A stretch of DNA of 64,000 nucleotides. It comes from Lacisediminimonas profundi (GTDB taxonomy: Bacteria; Pseudomonadota; Gammaproteobacteria; Burkholderiales; Burkholderiaceae_D). Shown here piece by piece: positions 30,488-38,884 of the stretch. The DNA lies in assembly GCF_008831265.1 (NCBI RefSeq), contig NZ_VTTH01000002.1, positions 620,001-684,000 on the forward strand. The letters are read 5' to 3'. Position numbers and translations under genes: made by a program. How positions within the stretch are numbered: the stretch's first letter is position 1; every line of letters starts with the position of its first letter. Below the pieces are notes generated by a model, which was not told the origin of the DNA, did no database searches, and saw nothing but the letters and a program-made list of their open reading frames with translations.

Positions 30488-33424
30488 CTATTGGACCAGA
30501 TGCAGCCGGCTCTCGGGCTCGGACAAGGTCGGCACCGGCTGCACGCCCAGCATGGCGACCAGCGCCCGGGTGTTGGCATCAAGGATGAAATCGGCCGACG
30601 AGCGCGCATCGAGGATGTGCTCCGGCGCCTGCGATTTGGCAACCGCGTAACCCTGCACGTAATCGACGCCGATCTCGGCCAGGGTGCGCACCGTCTCGGC
30701 GTCCTCGGCCCACTCGGCGATCACCTTCATGCCGAGGTTGCGGGCCAGCGTGACGATTGCCTCGACGATCGTGACATTGGCCGGATCGGCATTGATGTCG
30801 ACAATGAAGCTGCCGTCGATCTTGACCACGTCCGCACGCAACTGTTTCAGGTACGAGAATGACGTATAACCGGCGCCGAAGTCGTCCAGCGCCACCTTGG
30901 CACCCAGCTTGCGCACATTGTGGATGAAGCGGCTGGTGATTTCCAGGTCGTGCAGCGCCACGCTTTCGGTGACCTCGATGCACAGCCGGGGCGCGGCCTG
31001 TGGATAGTTGGCCAGCATTTGCAGCGCATCCGCCACGAAGCGCTCGTCATTGAGCGACGCACCCGACAAATTCATGCAGACGAACCTGTTGCGCGAGAGC
31101 TTGCCCCAGTTCTTCTGTATCCATTCCAGCGTGGTGGACATCACCCAGCGGTCGATGGCCGCGGTGCGGCCGCTACCTTCGGCGGCCGACAACACGCGGC
31201 TGACCGGCACCTGCCGGCCCTCTTCGTCGCGCATGCGCAGCAGCACCTCGAAATTGAGCGAGCCGTACGGGTCGATCAGAGACATGATCGGCTGCATTTC
31301 CAGGTACAGGCCGTTGGTGACGCGACCGGTGGAGAACTGCTCCATCAGCGCCAACTCTGCCTCGTGCTCCTTGAACACGGAGGCGCCACGCTCGCAAATG
31401 ACCAGTCCCTGCTTGCGCTTGGCAGCGCGGCAGGTGCTGTCTGCGCTCGACAAGGCATCCTTGATCGGGGTGCCGGGCGCGAGTTCGATAGCGCCAATCG
31501 AGCCGCGCACCTGGAACGCCTTGTCGGCTACCTGGAACGGCGTTTGCGACAGGGAATCCACCACCCCGCGGCAAATCAACTCCGCGAACTGGATCGTGGT
31601 GTCCGGCATCAGCAGCACGAATTCGTCGCCGCCTACCCGCCCGAATCGCTGGCCATCGGTCAGCAGCTTCTGGATCCGCTCGCATACCTGGCGCAAGACC
31701 TCATCCCCGGCGGAATGGCCAAACAGTTCGTTGATCAGCTTGAAACGGTCGAGATCCAGGTAAGCCAGGACGAACGAGCGATCCGGCGGGGTCAGCCTCA
31801 TGCCCTCTTCGTAAGCAAGCTCGATGCCGCGCCGGTTCAGGATCTTGGTAAGCGGGTCATGGTGCGCCAGGAAACGCATGTGCTCGTTGGCCAACGACTG
31901 CTTGGTCACGTCCTGCAGCGAGCCCTCGATGACGCCGTTGGCAAAAGTGGCCGACAACATGAAACGGCGATCGCCGGCGCGGTTCACGAGTTCCATTTCG
32001 ACCCGGCCTTGCTCCCGCAGCAGGCGATACATCTGCACCCACGCCGCTTCGCCGAAATAGGCACTCCACGGCTTCTTGCCGAACGCATCCTGGTTGGTGC
32101 CGAGCATCTCGTACAACGCCGGGTTGGCTGCAATGCCGGTACCGTCGATCAACAGGCTGAACAAGCCCACCGGCATCGCATCGAAAGTCTTGCGCAGCTT
32201 GGCCTGCACTTCCAGCCGCTGCTGGTGCTCATTGCGGATCTGCTCGGCAATCGCCACCGCCGTCAGCACGGAGGATGCAATGGCGCCGGTCACTGAATTG
32301 ATCAGCAGGGCAATTTCCTTCTTGCCGACCGCCGCGGCGATGACCTCGGCCATCGCCGAAAACAGCGTAATGCCCAGCGATGCCGCGTACCACATCACAG
32401 TGGCGGTACGGATGGTCGCCACCAGGAACATCAGGCTGGCCGACATCAGCAGCAGGCCGATGCTGGTGAATGCCCACATGATGGGCAGGAAATCCTTGTA
32501 CGGCAGGACAATCGCGACCACCAGCAGAGGCAGGCACAGCCACTGCGTGGCACGCAGCAGTTTGCGCAACACGACGTTCGACAGCGCGTCCTTGAACAGG
32601 GTCTGGAACATCAGCAGCGTCACCAAGCCGTGCAGGCTGATGGTCAGCGCCCGTATCGTGCTCAACCAGGCGGGCGGAATTTCCTGCCCCAGCCATTGAA
32701 AGTCGGTGCCGGCCGACATTGCCGCCACCCGCAGGTTAAGCACCAGCCATACGGCAAACAGCACATACAGGCTCTGGCGGTTGATCAGCGCCATCAGCGC
32801 CACGAACACCGCCAACAGCAACAAGCCGCCGTCCAGCAAACCGGACTGCCGGTGATGCGAGTCAGCCGACAGTTGCACCTGCTGTACCGGCCACAGAGTG
32901 GCGTTCAGCCGCGCCGGCCCCGAGAAAGTCCCGCGGCATACCAGCTCGCTATTGCCAGCCGGAACGCTCAACTGGAAGCCGGCCTTGACCGGGAATATCT
33001 GGCCGGTGGCCCCGCTGCGGTGCCCCTCGCCGAGCAACATGCCGGAGCCCGCATCCCAGCAGGCGATCGAGGTAGCGTGGCGCGACGGAAATTCAACCGC
33101 CGAAGGAACTTCGGGCGCAACCTGGAACGAAAACCAGACCGGCGCCTCGCTGCGACGGGTTTCGTGATGCGTGGATTCCGGCCGGGTATGCAGTTGCCGC
33201 GTCGCGTCCTCCACGGACAGCGGACTGGCGCTCTCTACCAGGACCTGCATCGACAGCGGGATGCCCGCCGGGGCTACGTAGGCGCTATCCCAGGCGAACA
33301 ATCCAAACAGCGATACCAGGGCGATCGCAATCGGCACCAGATAGAGCGAGATGACGTGCAGTATCCGGTCCAGGACCGCATGGGCCCTGGACAGCGTGCT
33401 GGCAGTGGAGCTCGCCGTTGACAT
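30488..33424 (-). CDS. membrane GGDEF/EAL protein with 7TM sensor region
   Basis: A c-di-GMP turnover protein of 978 residues. Layout: N-terminal membrane helix (about 22-45), a periplasmic region (about 46-190), a block of about seven helices (about 195-390) as in 7TMR-DISM receptors, a PAS-like domain (about 415-510), GGDEF domain with intact RVGGDEFVLL, and EAL domain. The EAL signature reads EVLLR instead of EALLR, but the other catalytic residues (MNLSG, IEVTES, DDFGAGYTSFSYLK, VKIDGSF, IAEWAED) are in place. The ATG at 33424 is preceded by AGGGGGAAA. Which activity dominates cannot be told. Confidence 0.93.
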   Translation of the reverse strand: MSTASSTASTLSRAHAVLDRILHVISLYLVPIAIALVSLFGLFAWDSAYVAPAGIPLSMQVLVESASPLSVEDATRQLHTRPESTHHETRRSEAPVWFSFQVAPEVPSAVEFPSRHATSIACWDAGSGMLLGEGHRSGATGQIFPVKAGFQLSVPAGNSELVCRGTFSGPARLNATLWPVQQVQLSADSHHRQSGLLDGGLLLLAVFVALMALINRQSLYVLFAVWLVLNLRVAAMSAGTDFQWLGQEIPPAWLSTIRALTISLHGLVTLLMFQTLFKDALSNVVLRKLLRATQWLCLPLLVVAIVLPYKDFLPIMWAFTSIGLLLMSASLMFLVATIRTATVMWYAASLGITLFSAMAEVIAAAVGKKEIALLINSVTGAIASSVLTAVAIAEQIRNEHQQRLEVQAKLRKTFDAMPVGLFSLLIDGTGIAANPALYEMLGTNQDAFGKKPWSAYFGEAAWVQMYRLLREQGRVEMELVNRAGDRRFMLSATFANGVIEGSLQDVTKQSLANEHMRFLAHHDPLTKILNRRGIELAYEEGMRLTPPDRSFVLAYLDLDRFKLINELFGHSAGDEVLRQVCERIQKLLTDGQRFGRVGGDEFVLLMPDTTIQFAELICRGVVDSLSQTPFQVADKAFQVRGSIGAIELAPGTPIKDALSSADSTCRAAKRKQGLVICERGASVFKEHEAELALMEQFSTGRVTNGLYLEMQPIMSLIDPYGSLNFEVLLRMRDEEGRQVPVSRVLSAAEGSGRTAAIDRWVMSTTLEWIQKNWGKLSRNRFVCMNLSGASLNDERFVADALQMLANYPQAAPRLCIEVTESVALHDLEITSRFIHNVRKLGAKVALDDFGAGYTSFSYLKQLRADVVKIDGSFIVDINADPANVTIVEAIVTLARNLGMKVIAEWAEDAETVRTLAEIGVDYVQGYAVAKSQAPEHILDARSSADFILDANTRALVAMLGVQPVPTLSEPESRLHLVQ

Positions 33425-33533
33425 TGAATTTCCCCCTGATGAATGCGCAACTACCATCCATATACCGCATTTTCCAGCGGGAAACTAGTGCCTGACTACA
33501 CGAATGTGCGAACGTCGGCCAAAAACATCGCTT

Positions 33534-34340
33534 TTAGGCCCAACGCAGCGCCGGCTCTATTTGTTTCGAGCGCTGAACACACAATTGTTCAAGCATAGGT
33601 CCCGTGACGGGCGCTTCGATATTGATGTCCGGATGGCGGGTGTGGCGGAAATAGCCCAGCAGCGGGTGATTGGCAGCACTCCAGCGTTCTTCACCCGTGG
33701 CAATCTCGAAGGACATCACCCGGTGCGGCAGGTTGGCGCAGTGGCTCATCGGGATCATGCCGATTTCCGGAAACACATCCTCGAACATCAATTGGGAGTA
33801 TTGGCGATCGATCGGGTGGCGTGCCACCAGCGTCGCGAATTCAAAGCCATTGGCCGCGCAGTATTCAAACAGGGCCTTGACCAGCGCAATCTTGACCGCG
33901 CGCCCGATGTGCCCGTTTTGCACTCCCAGGCGGTTGACTTCGGCCAGCCTGCGCCCCTGGAAACGCGCTGGCAATTCGACCGATGTTTCCAGCGGCAGCG
34001 GAGCAAAGTCATTGGTCTGGATGCGCGCCGTGCCCATGGGTGAGCCATCCAGTTTGGCGCGCGCCAGGAAAACAATGGTACCGGGCGCAAAATCGGCGGC
34101 TTCCGCCATCACCAGCTTCTGCGCCAGTTCAGGCAGGTGGCGCGCATAGGCGTCGTGACGAATGCGCACGGCATCGGCCAATTCTTCCGGATCTTGCACC
34201 ACCTGGATCGAAAACGGCAGGATTTGCTCGCTCAGCGTAGCCGTTCCGCGCGAATTCCAGCCATCAAGCGCTGCTGGCTTGAAGTTGAGGGCGGCGTTGT
34301 TGATAAGCTGGGCTTGGGCTTGGGATTGGCTGTTCATCAT
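33534..34340 (-). CDS. N-acyl amino acid synthase FeeM-like acyltransferase
   Basis: A 268-residue protein of the GNAT-like fold shared by FeeM (long-chain N-acyl amino acid synthase) and LuxI-type signal synthases. The region from about residue 40 (FSIQVVQDPEELADAVRIRHDAYARHLPEL) through GTARIQTND and FQGRRLAEVNRLGVQ fits that family. The ATG pair at 34337-34340 has AGGAG upstream. It sits alone between the GGDEF/EAL gene and the gamma carbonic anhydrase. The product (acyl amino acid signal or membrane lipid precursor) is only inferred. Confidence 0.75.
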   Translation of the reverse strand: MMNSQSQAQAQLINNAALNFKPAALDGWNSRGTATLSEQILPFSIQVVQDPEELADAVRIRHDAYARHLPELAQKLVMAEAADFAPGTIVFLARAKLDGSPMGTARIQTNDFAPLPLETSVELPARFQGRRLAEVNRLGVQNGHIGRAVKIALVKALFEYCAANGFEFATLVARHPIDRQYSQLMFEDVFPEIGMIPMSHCANLPHRVMSFEIATGEERWSAANHPLLGYFRHTRHPDINIEAPVTGPMLEQLCVQRSKQIEPALRWA

Positions 34341-34378
34341 TGACTCCTGAAAGTGAAAAATACGAGTGGGTTGAGTGG

Positions 34379-34392
34379 ACACCGTACGGTGT
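34379..34392. promoter_or_regulatory. 14-bp perfect palindrome upstream of FeeM-like gene
   Basis: ACACCGTACGGTGT is a perfect palindrome 38 bp upstream of the FeeM-like start codon, in the 148-bp gap to the carbonic anhydrase gene. Size and place fit a dimeric repressor or activator site. The regulator is unknown. Confidence 0.4.
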
Positions 34393-34488
34393 TGGGCTCA
34401 TATTGCATCTCGGCAAGTTTCTTTTCCAGCAATAAATGGTAAAAAGTTGCGTTGTTACAGAAAATATGCCTTTTCAACGAGCAAACCC

Positions 34489-35094
34489 TCACTTTCCCTT
34501 CACTTTGTAAAGAGGCTCGACCTTCCCGAGCACCAGCCGCGGCCGGTTGGCTTCCGGCGCGCTCAATGGCGCTGTTTCCTGCATGGTCTGCAGCGATCGA
34601 ACCGCCAGCTCCTGGTACTGGCGCGTGCCCTCGACCTTCCATGCCAGTTCTTCGTCCGTCACCTGCCGCAGCACCCGCGCCGGCGTGCCCACCACCAGGC
34701 TGCGCGGCGGAATCTCCATCCCGGCCTTCACGAATGCCATTGCCGCCACAATGCTGTCGGCGCCGATCACGGCCCCATCCATCACCACCGCGTTCATGCC
34801 GACCAGCGCATTGCGACCAACATGGCAGCCATGCAGCACGGCGCCATGGCCGATATGGCCGTCTACCTCGACCACGGTGTCCGAATCCGGAAACCCGTGC
34901 ATGACGCAGGTGTCCTGCACATTCACGCCCTCTTTCAGTACCAGGCGCCCGAAATCGCCGCGCAGGCTGGCGGCCGGCCCGATGTAACAGCGTGGCCCGA
35001 CGATGACATCGCCGATCAGGATGGCGCTTGGATGGACAAAGGCAGTGGGATCGACGACCGGCGTGATGCCGTTGATGGAATAGACCTTCAGCAT
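34489..35094 (-). CDS. gamma-carbonic anhydrase-like protein (PaaY type)
   Basis: The 201-residue protein has the left-handed beta-helix hexapeptide repeats ([20 protein letters not shown], then [19 protein letters not shown]). His residues in the positions used for zinc in the gamma carbonic anhydrase / PaaY / CaiE group are seen. Members hydrate CO2 or act as thioesterases; the activity is uncertain here. The start [22 protein letters not shown] at 35094 is the family start. It is divergent from the dienelactone hydrolase. Confidence 0.9.
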   Translation of the reverse strand: MLKVYSINGITPVVDPTAFVHPSAILIGDVIVGPRCYIGPAASLRGDFGRLVLKEGVNVQDTCVMHGFPDSDTVVEVDGHIGHGAVLHGCHVGRNALVGMNAVVMDGAVIGADSIVAAMAFVKAGMEIPPRSLVVGTPARVLRQVTDEELAWKVEGTRQYQELAVRSLQTMQETAPLSAPEANRPRLVLGKVEPLYKVKGK

Positions 35095-35241
35095 GGATTC
35101 CTCGAATTGTTCCTGGTCAGCGGCGAGTGTAACGCGGACCGCAGCGACCGCGATCAGTCCAGCATACAATCAGGCCTCGCGCAGGTACGCGAACGAGCAC
35201 CTGCCACCGCCATTTTTCCCGCCATCACATCAGGAGATCAC

Positions 35242-35937
35242 ATGAATTCGCGCTGGATCGATATCGACACTGCCAACGGCAACAACTTCAAGGGCTACCT
35301 TTCCCTGCCTCCCACCGGCAAGGGTCCCGGGCTGGTGCTGATCCAGGAAATCTGGGGCGTCAACAGCCACATCCGCGCAGTCGCCGACCAGTACGCGGCG
35401 GACGGCTACGTGGTGCTGGCGCCGGACGTGTTCTGGCGCATGAAACCCGGGGTAGACCTCGACTACAACGAAAGTGACACCAAGCATGCGTTCTCCTACA
35501 TGCAAAACCTGGACTTCCCGAAGGCGGTTGAAGACCTGACCCGCGCGGTGCAGGTGTTGCGCGGTCTGCCCGAGCATCACGGCGGGGTTGCCTCGCTCGG
35601 CTTTTGCATGGGCGGACTGCTGTCCTACCTGTGCGCAGCGCACGCCGGCGTTGACGCTGCGGTGTGCTACTACGGCGGCGGCATCAGCAACAAGCTGGAC
35701 GAGGCCGATCGCATCAAATGCCCGATCCTGTTCCACTTCGCTGAAAAGGACCATTACATCCCGGCCGATGCGGTCGCTGCCGTCAAGGCGGCATTCAAGG
35801 ACAAGCGCAATGCCGTGATCGAGACCTATCCGGATGTCGACCACGGCTTCAACTGCTGGGGGCGACCCTCCTACAACCAGAAGGCCGCTGCCGTTGCGCA
35901 TGGCCTTTCGCTGTCCTTCCTCGGAAAGGTGCTCTGA
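35242..35937 (+). CDS. dienelactone hydrolase family protein
   Basis: An alpha/beta hydrolase of 231 residues. The triad is visible: Cys in GFCMGG, Asp in FAEKDHY and His in DVDHGF, with the oxyanion region LVLIQEIWGVN. Dienelactone hydrolases open the lactone of chloroaromatic breakdown, but many homologues have other esterase roles. AGGAGA precedes the ATG at 35242; the much longer open frame upstream (from 34375) is not coding. It ends 3 bp before the Old Yellow Enzyme gene, so the two form an operon. Confidence 0.93.
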   Translation: MNSRWIDIDTANGNNFKGYLSLPPTGKGPGLVLIQEIWGVNSHIRAVADQYAADGYVVLAPDVFWRMKPGVDLDYNESDTKHAFSYMQNLDFPKAVEDLTRAVQVLRGLPEHHGGVASLGFCMGGLLSYLCAAHAGVDAAVCYYGGGISNKLDEADRIKCPILFHFAEKDHYIPADAVAAVKAAFKDKRNAVIETYPDVDHGFNCWGRPSYNQKAAAVAHGLSLSFLGKVL

Positions 35938-35940
35938 GTC

Positions 35941-37056
35941 ATGACGTCACGCTTGTTCACCCCGCTGGAGATCGGCCCGGTCACGATGGCGAACCGCATC
36001 ATGATCGCGCCGATGTGCCAGTATTCCGCCATCGAAGGCAGCGCCAGTTCGTGGCATACGGTGCACCTCGGCAGCCTGGCGCTGTCCGGTTCAGGGCTGC
36101 TGTGCCTGGAAGCCACCGGCGTCTCGGCCGAAGGCCGCATCACGCACGGTTGCCTGGGCCTGTACAGCGACCAGAACGAGGCTGCACTGGCACAGGTGCT
36201 CGCTCATCTGCGCGCAGTGTCGCCGATCCGGCTCGCGATCCAGCTTTCGCATGCGGGCCGGAAGAGTTCCAGCCGTGCGCCGTGGGAAGGCGGAACCCTG
36301 ATCTCCCCGGAAGATGGCGGCTGGTTGCCCCTCGCTCCTTCTGCTGTTGCGCAGCGCGACGGTGAAGCGCCGCCGCGTGCGATGACGGCGCAGGACATCA
36401 CCAAGCTGGTCGACGATTTCGCCCGGTCCGCTGCGCGCGCGCGCCGGCTGGGCTTCGACGCCGTCGAACTGCACATGGCACATGGTTACCTGCTGCACCA
36501 GTTCCTGTCACCGCTCGCCAACCAGCGCGAAGACGAATATGGCGGCTCGCTGGAAAACCGCATGCGCTTGCCACTGCGCGTGTTCGACGCGGTGCAACAG
36601 GCCTGCGGCCCGGACATGGCGGTCGGGATCCGGCTTTCGGCAAAGGACTGGGTCGAGGGCGGATGGGATGTAGAGCAGAGCATCGTGCTGTGCCGTGAGC
36701 TGGATCGTCGCGGCTGCCATTTCTTTGACATCTCGTCCGGCGGGGTCTCGCCGGCGCAGCAGATTCCGGTCGGGCCAGGCTACCAGGTACACTTGGCCGA
36801 AGCCATCAAGCGTGAAGTGAAGGCGCCGGTGATTGCGGTGGGCCTGATCACCGAAGCGGCACAGGCGGAGGCGATTGTTGCCGATGGGCGCGCCGATGCA
36901 ATTGCGATGGCACGCGGCATGCTGCTGGATCCGCGCTGGCCGTGGCGTGCGGCGCTGGAACTCGGCGGCACCGTGACGGCCCCGAAGCAGTACTGGCGTT
37001 CGCTGCCGGCGGGGACGTCGAAGGTGTTCGGCGATATCCGCAGCGCACAGCGCTAG
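35941..37056 (+). CDS. NADH:flavin oxidoreductase (Old Yellow Enzyme, YqjM/XenA type)
   Basis: A 371-residue FMN-dependent ene-reductase TIM barrel. The YqjM-type marks MCQYSA (redox-tuning Cys), AIQLSHAGRKSS, the active-site HMAHGYLLHQFLSPLANQR and YGGSLENR are all present. These enzymes reduce activated C=C bonds of enals, enones and nitro-compounds; the physiological substrate is unknown. It follows the dienelactone hydrolase with a 3-bp gap, so a joint role in aromatic or electrophile breakdown or detoxification is plausible. Confidence 0.94.
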   Translation: MTSRLFTPLEIGPVTMANRIMIAPMCQYSAIEGSASSWHTVHLGSLALSGSGLLCLEATGVSAEGRITHGCLGLYSDQNEAALAQVLAHLRAVSPIRLAIQLSHAGRKSSSRAPWEGGTLISPEDGGWLPLAPSAVAQRDGEAPPRAMTAQDITKLVDDFARSAARARRLGFDAVELHMAHGYLLHQFLSPLANQREDEYGGSLENRMRLPLRVFDAVQQACGPDMAVGIRLSAKDWVEGGWDVEQSIVLCRELDRRGCHFFDISSGGVSPAQQIPVGPGYQVHLAEAIKREVKAPVIAVGLITEAAQAEAIVADGRADAIAMARGMLLDPRWPWRAALELGGTVTAPKQYWRSLPAGTSKVFGDIRSAQR

Positions 37057-37080
37057 GGCCGAGTGGCGGGTGCCGAATGT

Positions 37081-37103
37081 CGAATGCCGAGGCTCGGCAT
37101 TCG
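37081..37103. terminator. palindromic hairpin between convergent genes
   Basis: CGAATGCCGAG (37081-37091) and CTCGGCATTCG (37093-37103) are perfect inverted copies separated by one base. It lies between the converging Old Yellow Enzyme and histidine phosphatase genes. T tracts are missing, so the role as terminator is tentative. Confidence 0.5.
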
Positions 37104-37119
37104 AATTCTCATGAGGAAT

Positions 37120-37713
37120 TCAGCCCGGGCCCTGGCGATCCACCTGCAAACGCCCCACCACTTTCAGGTTCCCCTGCCCGTCCACGCTGGCAATCACCAT
37201 CTCGCCCGACGCGACCGAAATCCCGGTCAGGCGGTTGATGTTCGCATCGTGCGTCACCAGGACCAGGTTGCCGCCGCCGGGTGGCTTGCGCAGGGCTTTT
37301 TTCAAAGCGCGGAGTTTTTCCTCGTCCGAGCCCTCGGGATCGTTGAACATCGAGTCCAGCATGGCGGCCGGCTGAACCTTGCCGAAGGCCAGCCGTGCTG
37401 TATCCAGGCAACGACACCAGCGGCTCGACCACACTTCGGAAACGGCAATGCGCCGATTCCGAAACGCGTCGCCAATCCGTTTTGCCGCCGCCCGCCCTTC
37501 GGCGGAAAGATTGCGCTGCGTGCTGCAGTCATCCTTGCGGAATCCGGGCGGGTCGCCGATGCCGGCTACGGTCGCGGCGTGCCGTATCAGCACCACATGA
37601 TTGCCCGCCGCCAGTGCAGCCCAGGCCGGATCTTCCCCGGGCCGGCTCGCACCCGCGACGAACGGGGTGAGCGCAAGGACAAGCAGCAACAAACCCTGGC
37701 GCCACATTGCCAT
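37120..37713 (-). CDS. periplasmic histidine phosphatase family protein
   Basis: The 197-residue protein has a signal peptide (WRQGLLLLVLALTPFVAGA) and a phosphoglycerate-mutase-like fold. The phospho-accepting His is in LIRHAAT (the family usually has RHGET, so the Gly is replaced by Ala), and the second catalytic His is in LVTHDANINRLTG. The CSTQRNLSAEGRAAAKRIG segment is typical of this group. It lies 5 bp downstream of the third Bug gene on the same strand, so they are probably co-transcribed. Confidence 0.9.
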   Translation of the reverse strand: MAMWRQGLLLLVLALTPFVAGASRPGEDPAWAALAAGNHVVLIRHAATVAGIGDPPGFRKDDCSTQRNLSAEGRAAAKRIGDAFRNRRIAVSEVWSSRWCRCLDTARLAFGKVQPAAMLDSMFNDPEGSDEEKLRALKKALRKPPGGGNLVLVTHDANINRLTGISVASGEMVIASVDGQGNLKVVGRLQVDRQGPG

Positions 37714-37718
37714 GACCG

Positions 37719-38702
37719 TCAGCTCACCTTCGTCAGTCCCAGGCTTTCGATCGTCTCTTTTTCCAGCTGGTAGGTTTCGCGGGCAAATTTGGTGTAGCCC
37801 TCGCTGTCGAGATAAATGACGGGCTGGTCGAATTTTTCCAGCGTCGCGAGCACGGCCGGGTCGTCCAGCGTCTTGCGCAAGGCCTCATTGAGCCGCTTCG
37901 TCAGCGCCGGGTCCATCCCTTTCGGGCCGGCGATGCCGAACGGCGAATCGGAAACGGTGGCATAGCCCAGTTCATCCAGTGTCGGCACATTCGGCCAGCG
38001 CCTGGTGCGCTTGCTGCCATAGGTGGCGAGCAGCCGGCAGCGGCCGGCATCGACCTGCGAGGCCCAGCCGGTTGCATCGCTGTGCGCCATCACATGTCCG
38101 CCCAGCACTGCCTGCATGCCCTCGGCATTGCCTTTGTAGGGAATATGCAGCAACTTGATGCCGGCGCGCCGGGCAAACTGCTCGACCGCCAGATGCGGCG
38201 TTGTGCCGGTGCCGGTCGAGCCGTAGCTGAACTTGCCCGGATTGGCTTTCGCATACTCGACCAGGTCCTTGATGCTCATGATCGGCGAGTCCGAGCGCAC
38301 CACCATGCCAAAGGTATAGCCAGTCAGGCAGGCAATATAGGTGAAGTCTTTCAGCGGATCGAAGTTCACCTTCTGCATGTGCGGAATGCGGAACACGCCC
38401 AGCGGAATCTGCGACAGCGTATAGCCGTCCGGCTTTGCATTCACCAGTTCCTGCGCGCCCAGGATGCCGCCCGCCCCCGGCTTGTTTTCGATGATGACGG
38501 TGCCGCCCAGCAGCTTGCCCAGGCTCTCGCCGAATGCACGCATGACGACGTCGGTCGAGCCACCGGCAGGCCAGGGACAGATCAGGCGGATCGGGCGGTT
38601 GGGATAGCCCTGCTGGGCAAAGACAGGGAAGGCAAGTGTGACGCCAGCAGCTGCGCTCAGGTTCAGGAAATCGCGACGGGTGAGTCCAGGACGTCTCATC
38701 AC
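37719..38702 (-). CDS. tripartite tricarboxylate transporter substrate-binding protein (Bug family)
   Basis: The third Bug receptor of the window, 327 residues, with a Tat-type signal (LTRRDFLNLSAAAGVTLAFPVFA). The family patterns IRLICPWPAGGSTDVVMRAFGESLG and VIIENKPGAGGILGAQELVNAK are clear. AAGGAGG lies before the ATG. It is followed at 5 bp by the periplasmic histidine phosphatase. No TctA/TctB genes are near. Confidence 0.93.
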   Translation of the reverse strand: MMRRPGLTRRDFLNLSAAAGVTLAFPVFAQQGYPNRPIRLICPWPAGGSTDVVMRAFGESLGKLLGGTVIIENKPGAGGILGAQELVNAKPDGYTLSQIPLGVFRIPHMQKVNFDPLKDFTYIACLTGYTFGMVVRSDSPIMSIKDLVEYAKANPGKFSYGSTGTGTTPHLAVEQFARRAGIKLLHIPYKGNAEGMQAVLGGHVMAHSDATGWASQVDAGRCRLLATYGSKRTRRWPNVPTLDELGYATVSDSPFGIAGPKGMDPALTKRLNEALRKTLDDPAVLATLEKFDQPVIYLDSEGYTKFARETYQLEKETIESLGLTKVS

Positions 38703-38720
38703 TTGCCTCCTTGTTGTAAT

Positions 38721-38734
38721 CGAACGTATGTTCG
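38721..38734. promoter_or_regulatory. inverted repeat CGAAC-N4-GTTCG upstream of Bug gene
   Basis: CGAACGTATGTTCG has 5-bp inverted arms and lies 19 bp upstream of the Bug start codon. It resembles the LexA (Cheo) box of Gram-positive bacteria, though the true SOS box of this region is of E. coli type; a TetR-like operator is equally possible. Confidence 0.35.
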
Positions 38735-38884
38735 TTTTGACTCAGTGTATCCACTCCCCCGGGAGGTGTAAACGAGATGTAATACGAGATGTAATCGGGA
38801 TGCAATCGGAAGGAAAACAACATGGCGCGGCCGGCGCCTGGCCATGGCCTGGGCCATTCCTTGCTGCAGCTGGCGCCCGGGCAA

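Noticed and set aside
30920-32296. 458-residue open frame opposite the GGDEF/EAL gene
   Set aside because: Shadow frame; the opposite strand encodes complete GGDEF and EAL motifs.
34375-35241. N-terminal extension of the dienelactone hydrolase frame
   Set aside because: The frame is open for 289 codons before the true start, but it lies opposite the carbonic anhydrase gene and the ribosome binding site is at 35242.
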